A stretch of DNA of 64,000 nt from NCBI GenBank assembly GCA_045654885.1, contig JAZOOF010000031.1, positions 1 through 64,000 on the forward strand. The letters are read 5' to 3'. The position numbers were made by a program, and so were the translations under genes. A model generated the notes under the pieces. That model ran no database searches, was not told where the DNA came from, and worked only from the letters and a program-made list of their open reading frames with translations. This DNA comes from HGM04593 sp045654885. GTDB taxonomy: Bacteria; Bacteroidota; Bacteroidia; Bacteroidales; Bacteroidaceae. This document shows, in pieces, positions 37,149 through 46,310 of the stretch (the stretch's first letter is position 1; every line of letters starts with the position of its first letter).

Positions 37149-38372
37149 ATGAAAAAGAATAAGGTATTAAAGGTTGGTACTCTTTTTAGTGGTATAGGCG
37201 CATTTGAAGAAGCTTTAAGGCAGTTGAATATATCGCACGAAATTAAATTTGCGTGTGATAATGGGGAAATAGAACTGATACCATTTGATGGCGAGCTTAG
37301 AAAAGAATTTATTAGACTTCAAAAGAAAGCAAGAACACTAGTTTCACCAGAGAAGGAAAGGTATGATGAATTAAGGATGTTGTTGACGCGCGAATATGAA
37401 AAAATTCGTGAATATTGCTATTCTATTCCTTCAAAGAGGGAAAGGACAAATTATGTTAATGGCTTATATAGTAAGTATGAAAGTGCTAAAGAAAATTTTG
37501 TTAAAGACTCCTATCTTGCAAACAACAAACTTGCTTATGAGGATTTTCATACTGATGTTCGTTTTATGAAGGGTGAAGATTATTTGGGAGAGGTAGACGT
37601 GCTGGTTGGTGGTAGCCCTTGTCAAAGTTTTTCTACTTATGGAAATAAAATGGGCTTAGAAGATACAAGAGGAACTCTGTTTTATGATTATGCAAGGATC
37701 ATTAAAGAATGTCAACCAAAGATATTTATATATGAAAATGTTGCCGGCTTGCTTAATCATGATAAAAAGAGGACTTGGAAGATTATGAAAGAGGTGTGGG
37801 AATCTTTAGGCTATATTATTAAATTTCAAATATTGAATGCTAAAGATTTTGATCACCCACAATTACGAAGAAGATTATTTTTGATAGGATTTAGAGAAGA
37901 CATATACAAACAAGAATATGTGTTTCCAAAGGAAAAACCTTTAACAAAGACTAGTCACGAGTTTATGGAAGAATCTCCTGTTGATGATAAGTATTATTTA
38001 GGAGAGAAAGGTTTTAAATGGGTTACTGATTATGAACGTAATGATAGAAAGGCTAGGGTAAATCAAGATGTAACGGGTTGTCAAACAGCAACTCAACAAG
38101 ATAATTGGTCGGGCGATTTAAGAGTTGAAAGACCACAGCCACATCATTACACAGATGAGCGAATCTATATTGGTAAATATGATTTTGGAAACGGCATGGA
38201 AGATGCTGTTGCAAGAAAAATGACTCCAAGAGAATGTCTTAGATTAATGGGCTTTAGTGATAACTTCAAGATTGTTGTTTCTGATAAGGTTGCATATAGA
38301 CAATCTGGAAATTCTATAGTTGTACCTGTTCTCAAGGAGATAATTCTGACATTACTTCCATATTTGATATAA
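37149..38372 (+). CDS. DNA (cytosine-5-)-methyltransferase
   Basis: A 407-residue type II C5-cytosine methyltransferase with motifs in the canonical order: motif I TLFSGIGAFEEAL (S-adenosylmethionine binding), motif IV GGSPCQSFS with catalytic C158, motif VI ENV (E196-V198), motif VIII QLRRRLFLIGF (Q238) and motif X YRQSGNSIVVPVL near the C terminus. The region between motifs I and IV (about residues 35-140) is longer than usual. The target-recognition region lies between VIII and IX; specificity cannot be read. It protects host DNA from the McrB/LlaJI-like nuclease encoded next. Confidence 0.92.
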   Translation: MKKNKVLKVGTLFSGIGAFEEALRQLNISHEIKFACDNGEIELIPFDGELRKEFIRLQKKARTLVSPEKERYDELRMLLTREYEKIREYCYSIPSKRERTNYVNGLYSKYESAKENFVKDSYLANNKLAYEDFHTDVRFMKGEDYLGEVDVLVGGSPCQSFSTYGNKMGLEDTRGTLFYDYARIIKECQPKIFIYENVAGLLNHDKKRTWKIMKEVWESLGYIIKFQILNAKDFDHPQLRRRLFLIGFREDIYKQEYVFPKEKPLTKTSHEFMEESPVDDKYYLGEKGFKWVTDYERNDRKARVNQDVTGCQTATQQDNWSGDLRVERPQPHHYTDERIYIGKYDFGNGMEDAVARKMTPRECLRLMGFSDNFKIVVSDKVAYRQSGNSIVVPVLKEIILTLLPYLI

Positions 38373-38411
38373 AAAATAAATAAATCAACATAAGATTGCA
38401 CGTTAGTTACT

Positions 38412-40532
38412 ATGAAAGTAGAAATATGTAAACTTGATAGAAATAGAAATGTCGACAAACTGAATATTAGTTGGCTGGTTCAGGCTATTGATAATTTTTC
38501 ACGTATATCTATCAGCGAATATGAAAGTTTTGATTTAGGTAATGCTAGCTGTATCTTTTCATATTATGCTTTGGCTGCAGAAGCGTTAAACAGTTCATAT
38601 GCTACAAATTATTTGTTTGATGAGGGTATCTTGCTTAAAAGTCGTAGAAGTGAGTTGAAGAAGTTGATGAAAAAAGGCAAAAACAGATCTGGTAGTGCAG
38701 AAAATGAAGATTTGGAGGCAAATAGAAATCCAGCAACGCTGGCTAGTATGTGCAGAAACATTGGTTTGTTAGAGGATTATAATGAATCGATAAGATTGAC
38801 TCCATTTGCAAGACTTCTCTATATAGACAATAAAGTGTTGATAGAAGAATACGTGTTTGCATTGCTTTCCAAACAATGGGTTAAGGTTGATGGTGTTTGT
38901 AAACGACCGTTACTTAGTGCAATTTATGAATTGTCTATTTCTGGTAGTAATTTCCTTACAAATTTATCGGGCACTCAGGAACAGCAGAAAGAAGCTGCAT
39001 TTCAAATTGCAAGGCATGTGGTTGGCGTTGAGGCTGATGATATTCTTCTTGAAAAAGCAAAGATGGATATACTAAGAAACCATTTGTTGCTTTCTGGCTT
39101 GTTTTCTTTTACATCAGACAAAACAATTATCCTTACAAAAGAAGGTGAATCAATTCTTAAAGCTTTTAAAGAAAAAGAAAACAATTTGCCAACATACCTA
39201 AGTGATGAGTTCTATGAATTTATCGGTAGTGTTAACAACGGTGTTTTTGTGACCGTCGATTGCAGTAACGCTGATATATTTAAGGAGCGATATCCCAATC
39301 TAGTAAGAATAATATTGAACTTGAAAAATATTTCATCCATGAATACTATTGATGATATACATCAGCAAATCTACTATGGTGCACCCGGTACGGGTAAATC
39401 TCATATAGTAAAGAGACATACGGAGGGTGAGAGTGTCGTTCGTACAACATTTCATCCCGATAGCGACTACTCAACTTTTGTTGGATGCTATAAGCCAACG
39501 ACAAAACAGGTGGCTATGCGTGATGTTACTGGCAAGGTCATTGTAGAGAACGATGGTACGCAGGTTACAGAGGACCGCATTGTCTATGAGTTTGTTGACC
39601 AAGCATTCTTGCAAGCATATATCAAAGCCTGGAAATTCTATGCGGAAGCTGCAGAAGGAACTAAACCCAAGAAACAATTCTTGATTATTGAAGAGATAAA
39701 TAGAGGTAACTGCGCGCAAATATTTGGCGACCTGTTCCAGTTGCTTGACAGAAATAGTTATGGATTCTCTGACTATTTTATACATGCGGACAATGATATG
39801 AAGAACCATCTTGCAAAGAAATTCAGCAACTTTAAGATAGAACTTGGGGTTAAGGAGAGTATAAACTCTATGTATAATGAGGGCGATGTAATAAAGCTGG
39901 TTTTTGATGGTGAGATTCTTTTGTTGCCAAACAACCTGTATATTTGGGCTACAATGAATACAAGTGACCAAAGCCTCTTTCCAATTGACTCTGCCTTCAA
40001 ACGACGTTGGGATTGGCGCTTCAGACCAATTGTGAAAGGTCGTGATAATAGTGGAAAAGAACTTGACTGGAAGATAAAGATTGGTCAGAAAGTTTGTGCT
40101 TGGTGGGATTTTTTGGAGAAAATAAATGCCGTAATTGGAACAACGACTAGTTCAGCCGACAAAAAACTGGGTTTTTTCTTCTGTAAGGCAGATGACGGAA
40201 TAATCAGCACTGAGACTTTTGTTAGCAAGGTGATTTTCTACTTGTGGAACGATGTGTTCAAGGATTATGGTTTTGAGAATTCAATATTCAATGATACTGA
40301 TGGCAGTACTTTGGATTTCGATAGATTTTATTCTGCAGCCGCTGACGGAAATGTAGTCGTACAGAATGAGAAAGTTCAGTTATTCTTGACTAATTTGGGC
40401 TTGACGCTTGTAGATGTAGATTCAGTTGGTGGAAATATCAACAACGATGGTGAAGTCGCTGAAAATGACGGAACTGCCTTTGAGGTTGTACTTGACGGGG
40501 AGCGCATATCAGAGAAAACTGCAATAGGATAA
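38412..40532 (+). CDS. McrB-like AAA+ GTPase subunit of restriction system
   Basis: A 706-residue protein. Residues 1-300 are a helical, probably winged-helix N-terminal region that may bind DNA. The AAA+ domain has Walker A GAPGTGKS (323-330), Walker B with IIEEINRGNCAQIFGDLFQLLDR-type signature (split across residues about 420-440), the McrB hallmark MNTSDQS (compare MNTADRS) and FKRRWDWRF with the arginine finger. McrB proteins hydrolyse GTP to translocate DNA and recruit the nuclease subunit. Together with the adjacent C5 methyltransferase and LlaJI/McrC-like nuclease, this matches the LlaJI type of McrBC-related RM systems, which cut unmodified sites. Confidence 0.88.
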   Translation: MKVEICKLDRNRNVDKLNISWLVQAIDNFSRISISEYESFDLGNASCIFSYYALAAEALNSSYATNYLFDEGILLKSRRSELKKLMKKGKNRSGSAENEDLEANRNPATLASMCRNIGLLEDYNESIRLTPFARLLYIDNKVLIEEYVFALLSKQWVKVDGVCKRPLLSAIYELSISGSNFLTNLSGTQEQQKEAAFQIARHVVGVEADDILLEKAKMDILRNHLLLSGLFSFTSDKTIILTKEGESILKAFKEKENNLPTYLSDEFYEFIGSVNNGVFVTVDCSNADIFKERYPNLVRIILNLKNISSMNTIDDIHQQIYYGAPGTGKSHIVKRHTEGESVVRTTFHPDSDYSTFVGCYKPTTKQVAMRDVTGKVIVENDGTQVTEDRIVYEFVDQAFLQAYIKAWKFYAEAAEGTKPKKQFLIIEEINRGNCAQIFGDLFQLLDRNSYGFSDYFIHADNDMKNHLAKKFSNFKIELGVKESINSMYNEGDVIKLVFDGEILLLPNNLYIWATMNTSDQSLFPIDSAFKRRWDWRFRPIVKGRDNSGKELDWKIKIGQKVCAWWDFLEKINAVIGTTTSSADKKLGFFFCKADDGIISTETFVSKVIFYLWNDVFKDYGFENSIFNDTDGSTLDFDRFYSAAADGNVVVQNEKVQLFLTNLGLTLVDVDSVGGNINNDGEVAENDGTAFEVVLDGERISEKTAIG

Positions 40533-40535
40533 TTT

Positions 40536-40769
40536 TTGAAAGTGATAGAGAAGGTCGGTATTGAGAGGGTGGCTCAGCTGGGATTGCAAGTGAGTGGCAA
40601 CCCCATAATATCACGTGACAAGTTAGCCGAAGATACTCCTGGCGGATATGGCGGTTCACAGAAATATATTAATGGATATTGGTTTGTAACCAAGTTCAAT
40701 AACCCGACAAAGCGTAAATTCTTGATGGAAATCAAAGAAAAGTTGGGTGTCAACATAGTTGTGGAGTAA
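40536..40769 (+). CDS. Small protein between McrB-like and LlaJI-like subunits
   Basis: A 77-residue frame with no ATG at its start: TTG at 40536 or GTG at 40542 would begin it, and the only internal ATG is near the C terminus. Its stop overlaps the ATG of the nuclease gene (TAATG), indicating coupling. The sequence has a GIERVAQLGLQVSGNP start and a basic C terminus (KRKFLMEIKEKLGV). I do not recognise the family. It may be a third subunit, or a small helper whose translation sets the level of the nuclease. Confidence 0.6.
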   Translation: MKVIEKVGIERVAQLGLQVSGNPIISRDKLAEDTPGGYGGSQKYINGYWFVTKFNNPTKRKFLMEIKEKLGVNIVVE

Positions 40770-42934
40770 TGCGGATACTTATTGAGGAGTATAAATACAG
40801 AGCCAATGATGTGAGGGATATTCTTCACGGAGTTGATGCATTGGAGACAATTGAAGGTTATGTCTCCTTGAATTATGTGGGGTATTTCTATAATCCGACA
40901 TTATGTGATTGTGTATTTATACTTCCTAAGGTGTTGTTAGAGACTAAGGATAAAATTGATTATGTTTTTGGCAAGTATAAGCCTGAAGATATTCTTGATG
41001 TTGATGGATGCGATATCCTGACAGAGACCGAGAGGAATTTTATTTATGAATTCGCAGTGTGGATATATCGTGCGATAGTTGTTTTCAAGAACACTCACAA
41101 GGATTCAGATATAGTTTTTCACAAGAAAATTATACAAGTTGGAAAGGGACAGAGGAAACTGAGCAATACTTTCCTTGATATATTGTTGGCATTACTAGAA
41201 TTCAATAAGGACAATCAGAGTTTCTTTTTCTTTGTGCTCAGGAATCTTCATTCGGGATATAACAAAATAAATTGGACCCGTACTATTGCAACTTCAAGTG
41301 CAATAGTACAAGATAATAAGCCTGTTTATCTTAACCCAGTAAATAAGAAACGACAAATAAATTTTGATGAGGAGTTGTTGGTAATATTTTTCTCAATCCT
41401 CAACTATATTAGTGAACACTATGGCTTTGCTGTTGATATTAACTGCAATTTCAACCTTATAAAGGGTAAACAGTTTAAAGTTTATCTGGATGGTCTGGGT
41501 AGAGCACGTTTACTTCAAATAAAATACAAGTATTTCTCGGACAAAGCTTTGGAGTTATGGAGCTTGTGCTATGCCTTCTTTGACACAGCAAGGCAAGTGC
41601 GAACAAACAGCACGCAGCGTGAATATCTGCTTGTCAAGAATTTTAACATTGTTTTCGAGGCAATCATTGATGAGCTTGTTGGTGATGATGACATTCCAAA
41701 GGGTCTGAAAGAGCAAGAAGATGGCAAACGTGTAGACCATATGTACACATACAAGGGATTGACCACCCATGAAGATGATAAGCCAATTTACTATGTCGGT
41801 GATTCAAAGTACTACAAGCGTGGCAACCAGGTAGGCAAAGAGTCGGTGTACAAGCAGTTTACATACGCTCGCAATGTTATTCAGTGGAATCTTAATTTGT
41901 TTATGAATGGAGATGCCGCTGATAGCGAGTGGATGGCTAAGGTGCCAATGTTACGAGATGATGTTACAGAGGGTTATAACATCATTCCAAACTTTTTTAT
42001 AAGTGCGAGACTCAATAATGAACTGAGTTATAAAGAGGAGATTGAGATTGCAGAAAAGAAGAAAACTTATTTCACTAACAGGCAGTTTGAGAATCGCCTG
42101 TTCGACAGGGATACGATGCTTGTGTGTCATTACGATGTGAACTTTTTGTTTGTGCTTTCGCTATATGCCCGTAATAATACTATTCAAAAGGATGCATGGA
42201 AGGTTAAGGTGCGCGAAATGTTCAGGACGGAGATTCAGAAGATTTTGTCGGAGAAGTTCGGTTTCTATGCAATGGCTCCAAGGCTTGGCGTGAATGCGGA
42301 GTCTTATATAAAGGAGCATTTTCAGGATGTGCTTGGCAAGATGTATGCTCCTTATTCCAATAGAGGGATATTTTCATTGGCACTTGAAAAGGGGGATAAG
42401 TATAAAGAAGATAATGATGCTTTGCTTGCAGAATTGCGTCGGTATTTTTATATAGAGCCTTGTGGCTTGGGCGAGAATCCGCAAAATGTGCTTCCAGAAC
42501 CATCCGCACTATCTTACATTGATGGTTTTGATGATGCTTTGGCTCTTCTTATTACAAAAGAAGGTATACATTTTGACAATGCCATACAGTTGTTGCAAGA
42601 GACTCGAAAGGTTGGCGTTGCACTTAAAATGGACGGTGCAGTGCTTCAACTGGTGGAGGGTTTCACAAAGGCCAAATATCTGATTATACACAACAAGGGT
42701 GACCGTTACGAAGTTTATGGTTTTGATGGCGCAGGACCCAAGTTGGTACCAGCGGGAGATGCGGAACCTATGGTGGTTACCAAACAGGATGAACAACTTT
42801 ATCTGGTATATCAAATAGACCCAAGACTGAAATTCTATCTTGGAGAACTTGATTTCAGTGCTGCAACCAAAGACGGCAAAGGCTACAACCCGCAGTTGTT
42901 GCCGGTATCTAAATTGGTGAAAAGGGAGAAATAA
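40769..42934 (+). CDS. LlaJI/McrC-like restriction endonuclease subunit
   Basis: A 721-residue protein. The N-terminal region (VGYFYNPTLCDCVFILPKVLL) and the overall layout match the LlaJI restriction endonuclease family, the McrC-like partner of the McrB-type GTPase. A PD-(D/E)xK nuclease core is visible at YYVGDSKYYKRG with D345 and K347. The C-terminal ~200 residues form an extra domain with no assigned family. In LlaJI the second subunit supplies site recognition and cleavage. It overlaps the small upstream gene by one base and ends three bases from the convergent Mrr-type gene. Confidence 0.82.
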   Translation: MRILIEEYKYRANDVRDILHGVDALETIEGYVSLNYVGYFYNPTLCDCVFILPKVLLETKDKIDYVFGKYKPEDILDVDGCDILTETERNFIYEFAVWIYRAIVVFKNTHKDSDIVFHKKIIQVGKGQRKLSNTFLDILLALLEFNKDNQSFFFFVLRNLHSGYNKINWTRTIATSSAIVQDNKPVYLNPVNKKRQINFDEELLVIFFSILNYISEHYGFAVDINCNFNLIKGKQFKVYLDGLGRARLLQIKYKYFSDKALELWSLCYAFFDTARQVRTNSTQREYLLVKNFNIVFEAIIDELVGDDDIPKGLKEQEDGKRVDHMYTYKGLTTHEDDKPIYYVGDSKYYKRGNQVGKESVYKQFTYARNVIQWNLNLFMNGDAADSEWMAKVPMLRDDVTEGYNIIPNFFISARLNNELSYKEEIEIAEKKKTYFTNRQFENRLFDRDTMLVCHYDVNFLFVLSLYARNNTIQKDAWKVKVREMFRTEIQKILSEKFGFYAMAPRLGVNAESYIKEHFQDVLGKMYAPYSNRGIFSLALEKGDKYKEDNDALLAELRRYFYIEPCGLGENPQNVLPEPSALSYIDGFDDALALLITKEGIHFDNAIQLLQETRKVGVALKMDGAVLQLVEGFTKAKYLIIHNKGDRYEVYGFDGAGPKLVPAGDAEPMVVTKQDEQLYLVYQIDPRLKFYLGELDFSAATKDGKGYNPQLLPVSKLVKREK

Positions 42935-42937
42935 GAT

Positions 42938-43765
42938 TTATTTGGCAATAAGTCTCTTTTCTCCATTTAAAGCGTCTATTAGTATCGCTTTTACAAAACC
43001 TTGAGCATCGATTTTTATTACCTTTATCTCATTACTGCATTCATATTCAAATTTGATTTCATTGATTTTGATATTTCCCCATTTAGTGTTTACATAAGCA
43101 TCTTCGTACTTATATATAATATCAGAATTGGAATTTTCGGGGAGTCCTTTCTTTATTTCGTCCAATGAAGCTATATTCTTCCCGTTTGAATCTATGATTA
43201 TGTCGTTTAACAGCTCTAATGGAACATGAGTTGAATTAACCCATTTGGGAGTTTTGGCTATATGTACAAAATCTAAAAGTTGTTTATATCTTAAGATATT
43301 TAAATTGGAAGCTTTAGCATATTCCTCATCTACTAAAAATAAACAACTACTGCTAGAAATGTAGAAATGATGCTCTATTTCTCCAATAATAGTTTCGCCA
43401 GGATTGGGGTTTCTCAGTTCCTTTAAATCTATACCATAATATGAAGCATACTCTTTTGCTCCTTTTTGATATCCCTTTTTGGTAACCATGATGCCTTTCA
43501 CATCATTTAAATCATATAATGTACCAAAAAAATCTCTGACTTTGCCTATCTCTACAGTCTTATTATAGTTCTTGCATTCTATTGCTACTTTATGCTTTGC
43601 TCCTGCAATTTCGTATTCCCAATATACATCAATCTGATGCTCTTGTCCAGACCTGCCTTTCAACTTAATATTGTGTTGGACATCGATTCTTTGGGGAGCA
43701 TCTGCATTAACCAATTCTTGATATATTTCTTGGGTGAATTTTTCGTATTCTGTATTAGGGTTCAT
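42938..43765 (-). CDS. Mrr-type restriction endonuclease
   Basis: A 275-residue protein. Residues about 12-115 form an Mrr_cat (PD-(D/E)xK) nuclease domain with D46 (QIDVYWE), E63 and K65 (AIECKNY) and the GKVRDFFGTLYD helix; VKGIMVTKKGYQKGA follows as usual. The C-terminal half is of unknown type. Mrr-like proteins cut methylated DNA or act as DNA-damage nucleases; the substrate is not known here. It is the last plus/minus junction of the RM block and is convergent with the LlaJI-like gene, with almost no gap. Confidence 0.8.
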   Translation of the reverse strand: MNPNTEYEKFTQEIYQELVNADAPQRIDVQHNIKLKGRSGQEHQIDVYWEYEIAGAKHKVAIECKNYNKTVEIGKVRDFFGTLYDLNDVKGIMVTKKGYQKGAKEYASYYGIDLKELRNPNPGETIIGEIEHHFYISSSSCLFLVDEEYAKASNLNILRYKQLLDFVHIAKTPKWVNSTHVPLELLNDIIIDSNGKNIASLDEIKKGLPENSNSDIIYKYEDAYVNTKWGNIKINEIKFEYECSNEIKVIKIDAQGFVKAILIDALNGEKRLIAK

Positions 43766-43892
43766 GTGTGTTTCGTATTATTGTTTGCTATCTACATTCT
43801 TCAAAAAGTTTGCCAACGATACGGGTGAGCAAAAAGTGGCTAGTGCGGTAGCGCGTGAATGACAATATGGCAGATGCGACAGAAGCATAATT

Positions 43893-44390
43893 TTATTCTT
43901 CCGCCACCATCCCGATGCTTTCTTCTTCGTTAGAATAGTCTGCTGTTACTTTTGCACCGTTATTCAGTAGGAAGATTTTATTCAGTGTCTGTTCAAGAGC
44001 TTGCAGGGTGGTGTGTCTGTTCTTTGGTTTTAGTTCGCACTCCCAAATGATGATTGTATGCCAGCCGAGGCGGCGCAGTTGGATGCGTTTTTCGATGTCG
44101 CGCTGTTTGTTGCGTTCTATTTTCTTTTGCCAGAATGGGGTGTTGCTCTTGGGCATTACAAAGTGCTTGCAGCCCTCGTGACCGTGCCAGAAGCAGCCGT
44201 TGATGAAGATGACTGTCTTGTACTTGCGCAGTACTATGTCGGGGGTGCCGGGCAGGCGCTTGACGTTTATGCGGTAGCGGTAGCCATGGGCATGGAGGTA
44301 ACGTCGCACAATCAGCTCGGGTTTGGTGTCCTTGCTCTTTATGCGCGACATGCACTTGTGCCGTTGCTCTTTGCTCATTATGTCTGCCAT
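43893..44390 (-). CDS. vsr: Vsr-type very short patch repair endonuclease
   Basis: A 165-residue endonuclease of the Vsr family, which nicks T:G mismatches made by deamination of 5-methylcytosine. Visible are the start MSKEQRHKCMSRIKSKDTKPE, the metal-binding D51 (LPGTPDIVL) and the zinc/active-site segment around FINGCFWHGHEGCKH with H69. Asn stands where E. coli Vsr has His-64. The C-terminal ~25 residues (after NKIFLL) extend beyond the usual length. Its place beside the C5 methyltransferase fits the usual pairing of vsr with dcm-like genes, though here it is on the opposite strand, 127 bases beyond the Mrr gene. Confidence 0.88.
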   Translation of the reverse strand: MADIMSKEQRHKCMSRIKSKDTKPELIVRRYLHAHGYRYRINVKRLPGTPDIVLRKYKTVIFINGCFWHGHEGCKHFVMPKSNTPFWQKKIERNKQRDIEKRIQLRRLGWHTIIIWECELKPKNRHTTLQALEQTLNKIFLLNNGAKVTADYSNEEESIGMVAEE

Positions 44391-44601
44391 GCCACGAAGA
44401 TACTCTTTTTCTTGGATTTTATACTTGTTCCATTGCTTTTAATTATTTGGACATAAGTACATAAACCGACATGCGTTGGTTACATAAGATAAACTGATAT
44501 GCTCTTTGTCTTAAATATTAAGTCGCTCTTTTGTTGGAAAAACCTCCTGGAACTGGGAGCTTGTATATGTCGCGTGTTTATTATATTTTTGCTACACCCG
44601 G

Positions 44602-44633
44602 TTTGGGTAACTGCATGGAAAGTGTTAACTTTG
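44602..44633 (+). promoter_or_regulatory. Promoter of the Fic gene, consistent with a leaderless transcript
   Basis: TTTG (44602-44605) and TAACTTTG (44626-44633) lie 24 bases apart, a near-ideal Bacteroidota promoter. Transcription would start at about 44637, at or one base before the ATG at 44638. Confidence 0.65.
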
Positions 44634-44637
44634 TGAT

Positions 44638-45792
44638 ATGATAGACTTTGATACTTACATAAAAATGGGTGAGCCTGGTGGTAAAGAGAGAGCCGAGGCG
44701 TGGAAAACTGCGATTGGTTTGCAGGCTGTTGATGGTCTAAAAACATCGGAGTACTTGAACGAAACTGCCGCAAAGCATATTGAGGGAGACATTACCATTG
44801 AACAAGTAAAGGAACTCATCGATACTTATTATCAATCAAAGACTGCTAGAACACCTGAAGATGATGAAAAAGAGGAAGCAGACAAGGCTGCTGCAAACAT
44901 TACCAAAATTATTAATGAGCCATCGTTCACTTTCTCCCTTCATGGATTGACATCTATTCACAAAAGAATTTTTACAGGGATATTCAAACATGCCGGTATA
45001 TTACGCGACTACGAAATATCTAAGAAAGAATGGGTGTTGGATGGAGCCTCTGTTTCATATGGATTTGCCTTTGAACTCAAAGATGCTTTGTCGCACGACA
45101 TTCAGAGAGAGAGGGATTTCAAGTATACAGGTATGGATATGTCAGAGATTGTTAAGCATATAGCTCAATTTGCTTCAGATATCTGGCAGATTCATCCATT
45201 CTGTGAAGGTAATACAAGAACAACAGCGGTATTCATCATCAAGTATCTGCGCTCACTTGGGTTCGATGTGAATAATACCACTTTTGAGAAGAACTCTTGG
45301 TACTTCCGCAATGCTCTTGTGCGTGCCAACTACCAGAATCTTCAGAAAGGAATATATAAGGAAACTATTCATCTTGAGCGCTTTTTCCGTAACCTTATGA
45401 TGGGCGAAGATAATGTTCTTATGAACAGGCATCTTCATATCAAGGCAAAAGAGTTACTTGACGGGGCTACCCCAACAAGTACCCCAATAAGTACCCCTGC
45501 AAGCACCCCATCAAGCACCCCGACAAGCGTCATTCCAGAGAACGAAAATGTTAAACGTTTAATTAGAGCTATTGCAGAGGAACAGCTATCGGTAAGGGAG
45601 ATGATGGCAGCAGTTGGATTAAAGGATAGGCCAAATTTTATTGAGTATTCACTTTCTCCGGCTATGAGTGGTGGATATGTTCGTATGCTTTATCCGGATT
45701 CTCCTCGTCATCCTCGTCAAAAGTATATGCTGACGGTTAAGGGCTTGGTTGTATACAAAGAGATGCTTGCAATGCATTATGGAAATAGTTAA
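44638..45792 (+). CDS. Fic family AMP-transferase-like protein
   Basis: A 384-residue Fic protein. The N terminus (GEPGGKE...TAIGLQAVDGL) matches its family, supporting this start. The catalytic loop HPFCEGNTR (186-194) is intact, so it is probably an active AMPylator. The expected inhibitory motif (S/T)xxxE(G/N) appears as AKHIEG (45-50): E49 is kept but the first position is Ala. Residues about 278-297 are five TPxS repeats from five 12-base DNA repeats (45469-45528), forming a flexible linker to a C-terminal winged-helix-like region. Fic proteins attach AMP to host targets such as gyrase; the target here is unknown. The stop overlaps the following gene. Confidence 0.88.
   Translation: MIDFDTYIKMGEPGGKERAEAWKTAIGLQAVDGLKTSEYLNETAAKHIEGDITIEQVKELIDTYYQSKTARTPEDDEKEEADKAAANITKIINEPSFTFSLHGLTSIHKRIFTGIFKHAGILRDYEISKKEWVLDGASVSYGFAFELKDALSHDIQRERDFKYTGMDMSEIVKHIAQFASDIWQIHPFCEGNTRTTAVFIIKYLRSLGFDVNNTTFEKNSWYFRNALVRANYQNLQKGIYKETIHLERFFRNLMMGEDNVLMNRHLHIKAKELLDGATPTSTPISTPASTPSSTPTSVIPENENVKRLIRAIAEEQLSVREMMAAVGLKDRPNFIEYSLSPAMSGGYVRMLYPDSPRHPRQKYMLTVKGLVVYKEMLAMHYGNS
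45469..45528 (+). repeat. Five 12-base tandem repeats inside fic
   Basis: Copies ACCCCNNNAAGY start at 45469, 45481, 45493, 45505 and 45517 and encode Thr-Pro-x-Ser. The unit is a multiple of three, so copy-number change would alter linker length without breaking the frame. Confidence 0.9.
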
Positions 45793-46123
45793 CCTACTTC
45801 ACTTTGGGCATCGATCCGAGCTGCGCCGGTGGCTCATGGAGAACCACGACAAGGAGAAGTGTTGTTGGGTTGTGACTTACCGCAGCAGGTGCGCGCCGCA
45901 GTGGCCGGCTGTGCCGTATGTTGAGGTGGTGGAGGAGGCGCTCTGCTTCGGGTGGATTGACAGTACGCTAAAGCGGTTGCCCGATGGGCGCTTGGCTCAG
46001 CGCCTGTCGCCACGCCGGCCCAAAAGCCACTGGACGCAACTGAACATTGACCGCTGTGCAGAACTTGAAGCGCGCGGGCTGATGACAGAGGCGGGGAAAC
46101 TTAAACTGAAAACTGAAATCTGA
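45779..46123 (+). CDS. YdeI/OmpD-associated family protein, probably truncated
   Basis: An open frame of 114 residues starting at ATG 45779 (14 bases inside fic). It reads as the N-terminal part of the YdeI/OmdA-type family: WLMENHDKEKCCWVVTYR, then VEEALCFGWIDSTLKRL and SHWTQLNIDRCAELEARGLMT. Family members usually continue for another 60-80 residues after this point, but this frame ends in a short unrelated tail where the repeat-rich region begins. It is therefore likely a remnant, possibly cut by insertion or deletion at the repeats. Confidence 0.6.
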   Translation: MEIVNLLHFGHRSELRRWLMENHDKEKCCWVVTYRSRCAPQWPAVPYVEVVEEALCFGWIDSTLKRLPDGRLAQRLSPRRPKSHWTQLNIDRCAELEARGLMTEAGKLKLKTEI

Positions 46124-46148
46124 AAGGTGAAAGCTGCGAGTAAGCGAG

Positions 46149-46215
46149 AGCAGAGGAAAAGTTTACTTTTACTATGCCGAGCGGGAGCAGGTTCAATCAC
46201 ACGAAGTGGGATTAA
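46149..46215 (+). repeat. Dispersed element copy A
   Basis: Starts AGCAGAGGAAAAGTTTACTT and runs through a GCGGGAGCAGGTTCAA segment to ATTAA. Nearly identical to copy B over about 67 bases; the palindromic core is degraded (CACAC-GAA-GTGGG). Confidence 0.75.
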
Positions 46216-46310
46216 AGCTGCGAGTAAGCGAATTTTTCAGTTAAGCGAACGAAAGTAAAACTTTAGTTTTAACTTTTGTAGTGAGCGAACGAAAAATCAA
46301 CAGAGTTAAA

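Noticed and set aside
45469..45528. Tandem repeats that could suggest a CRISPR array.
   Set aside because: Units are 12 bases, contiguous without spacers, in frame within the Fic gene.
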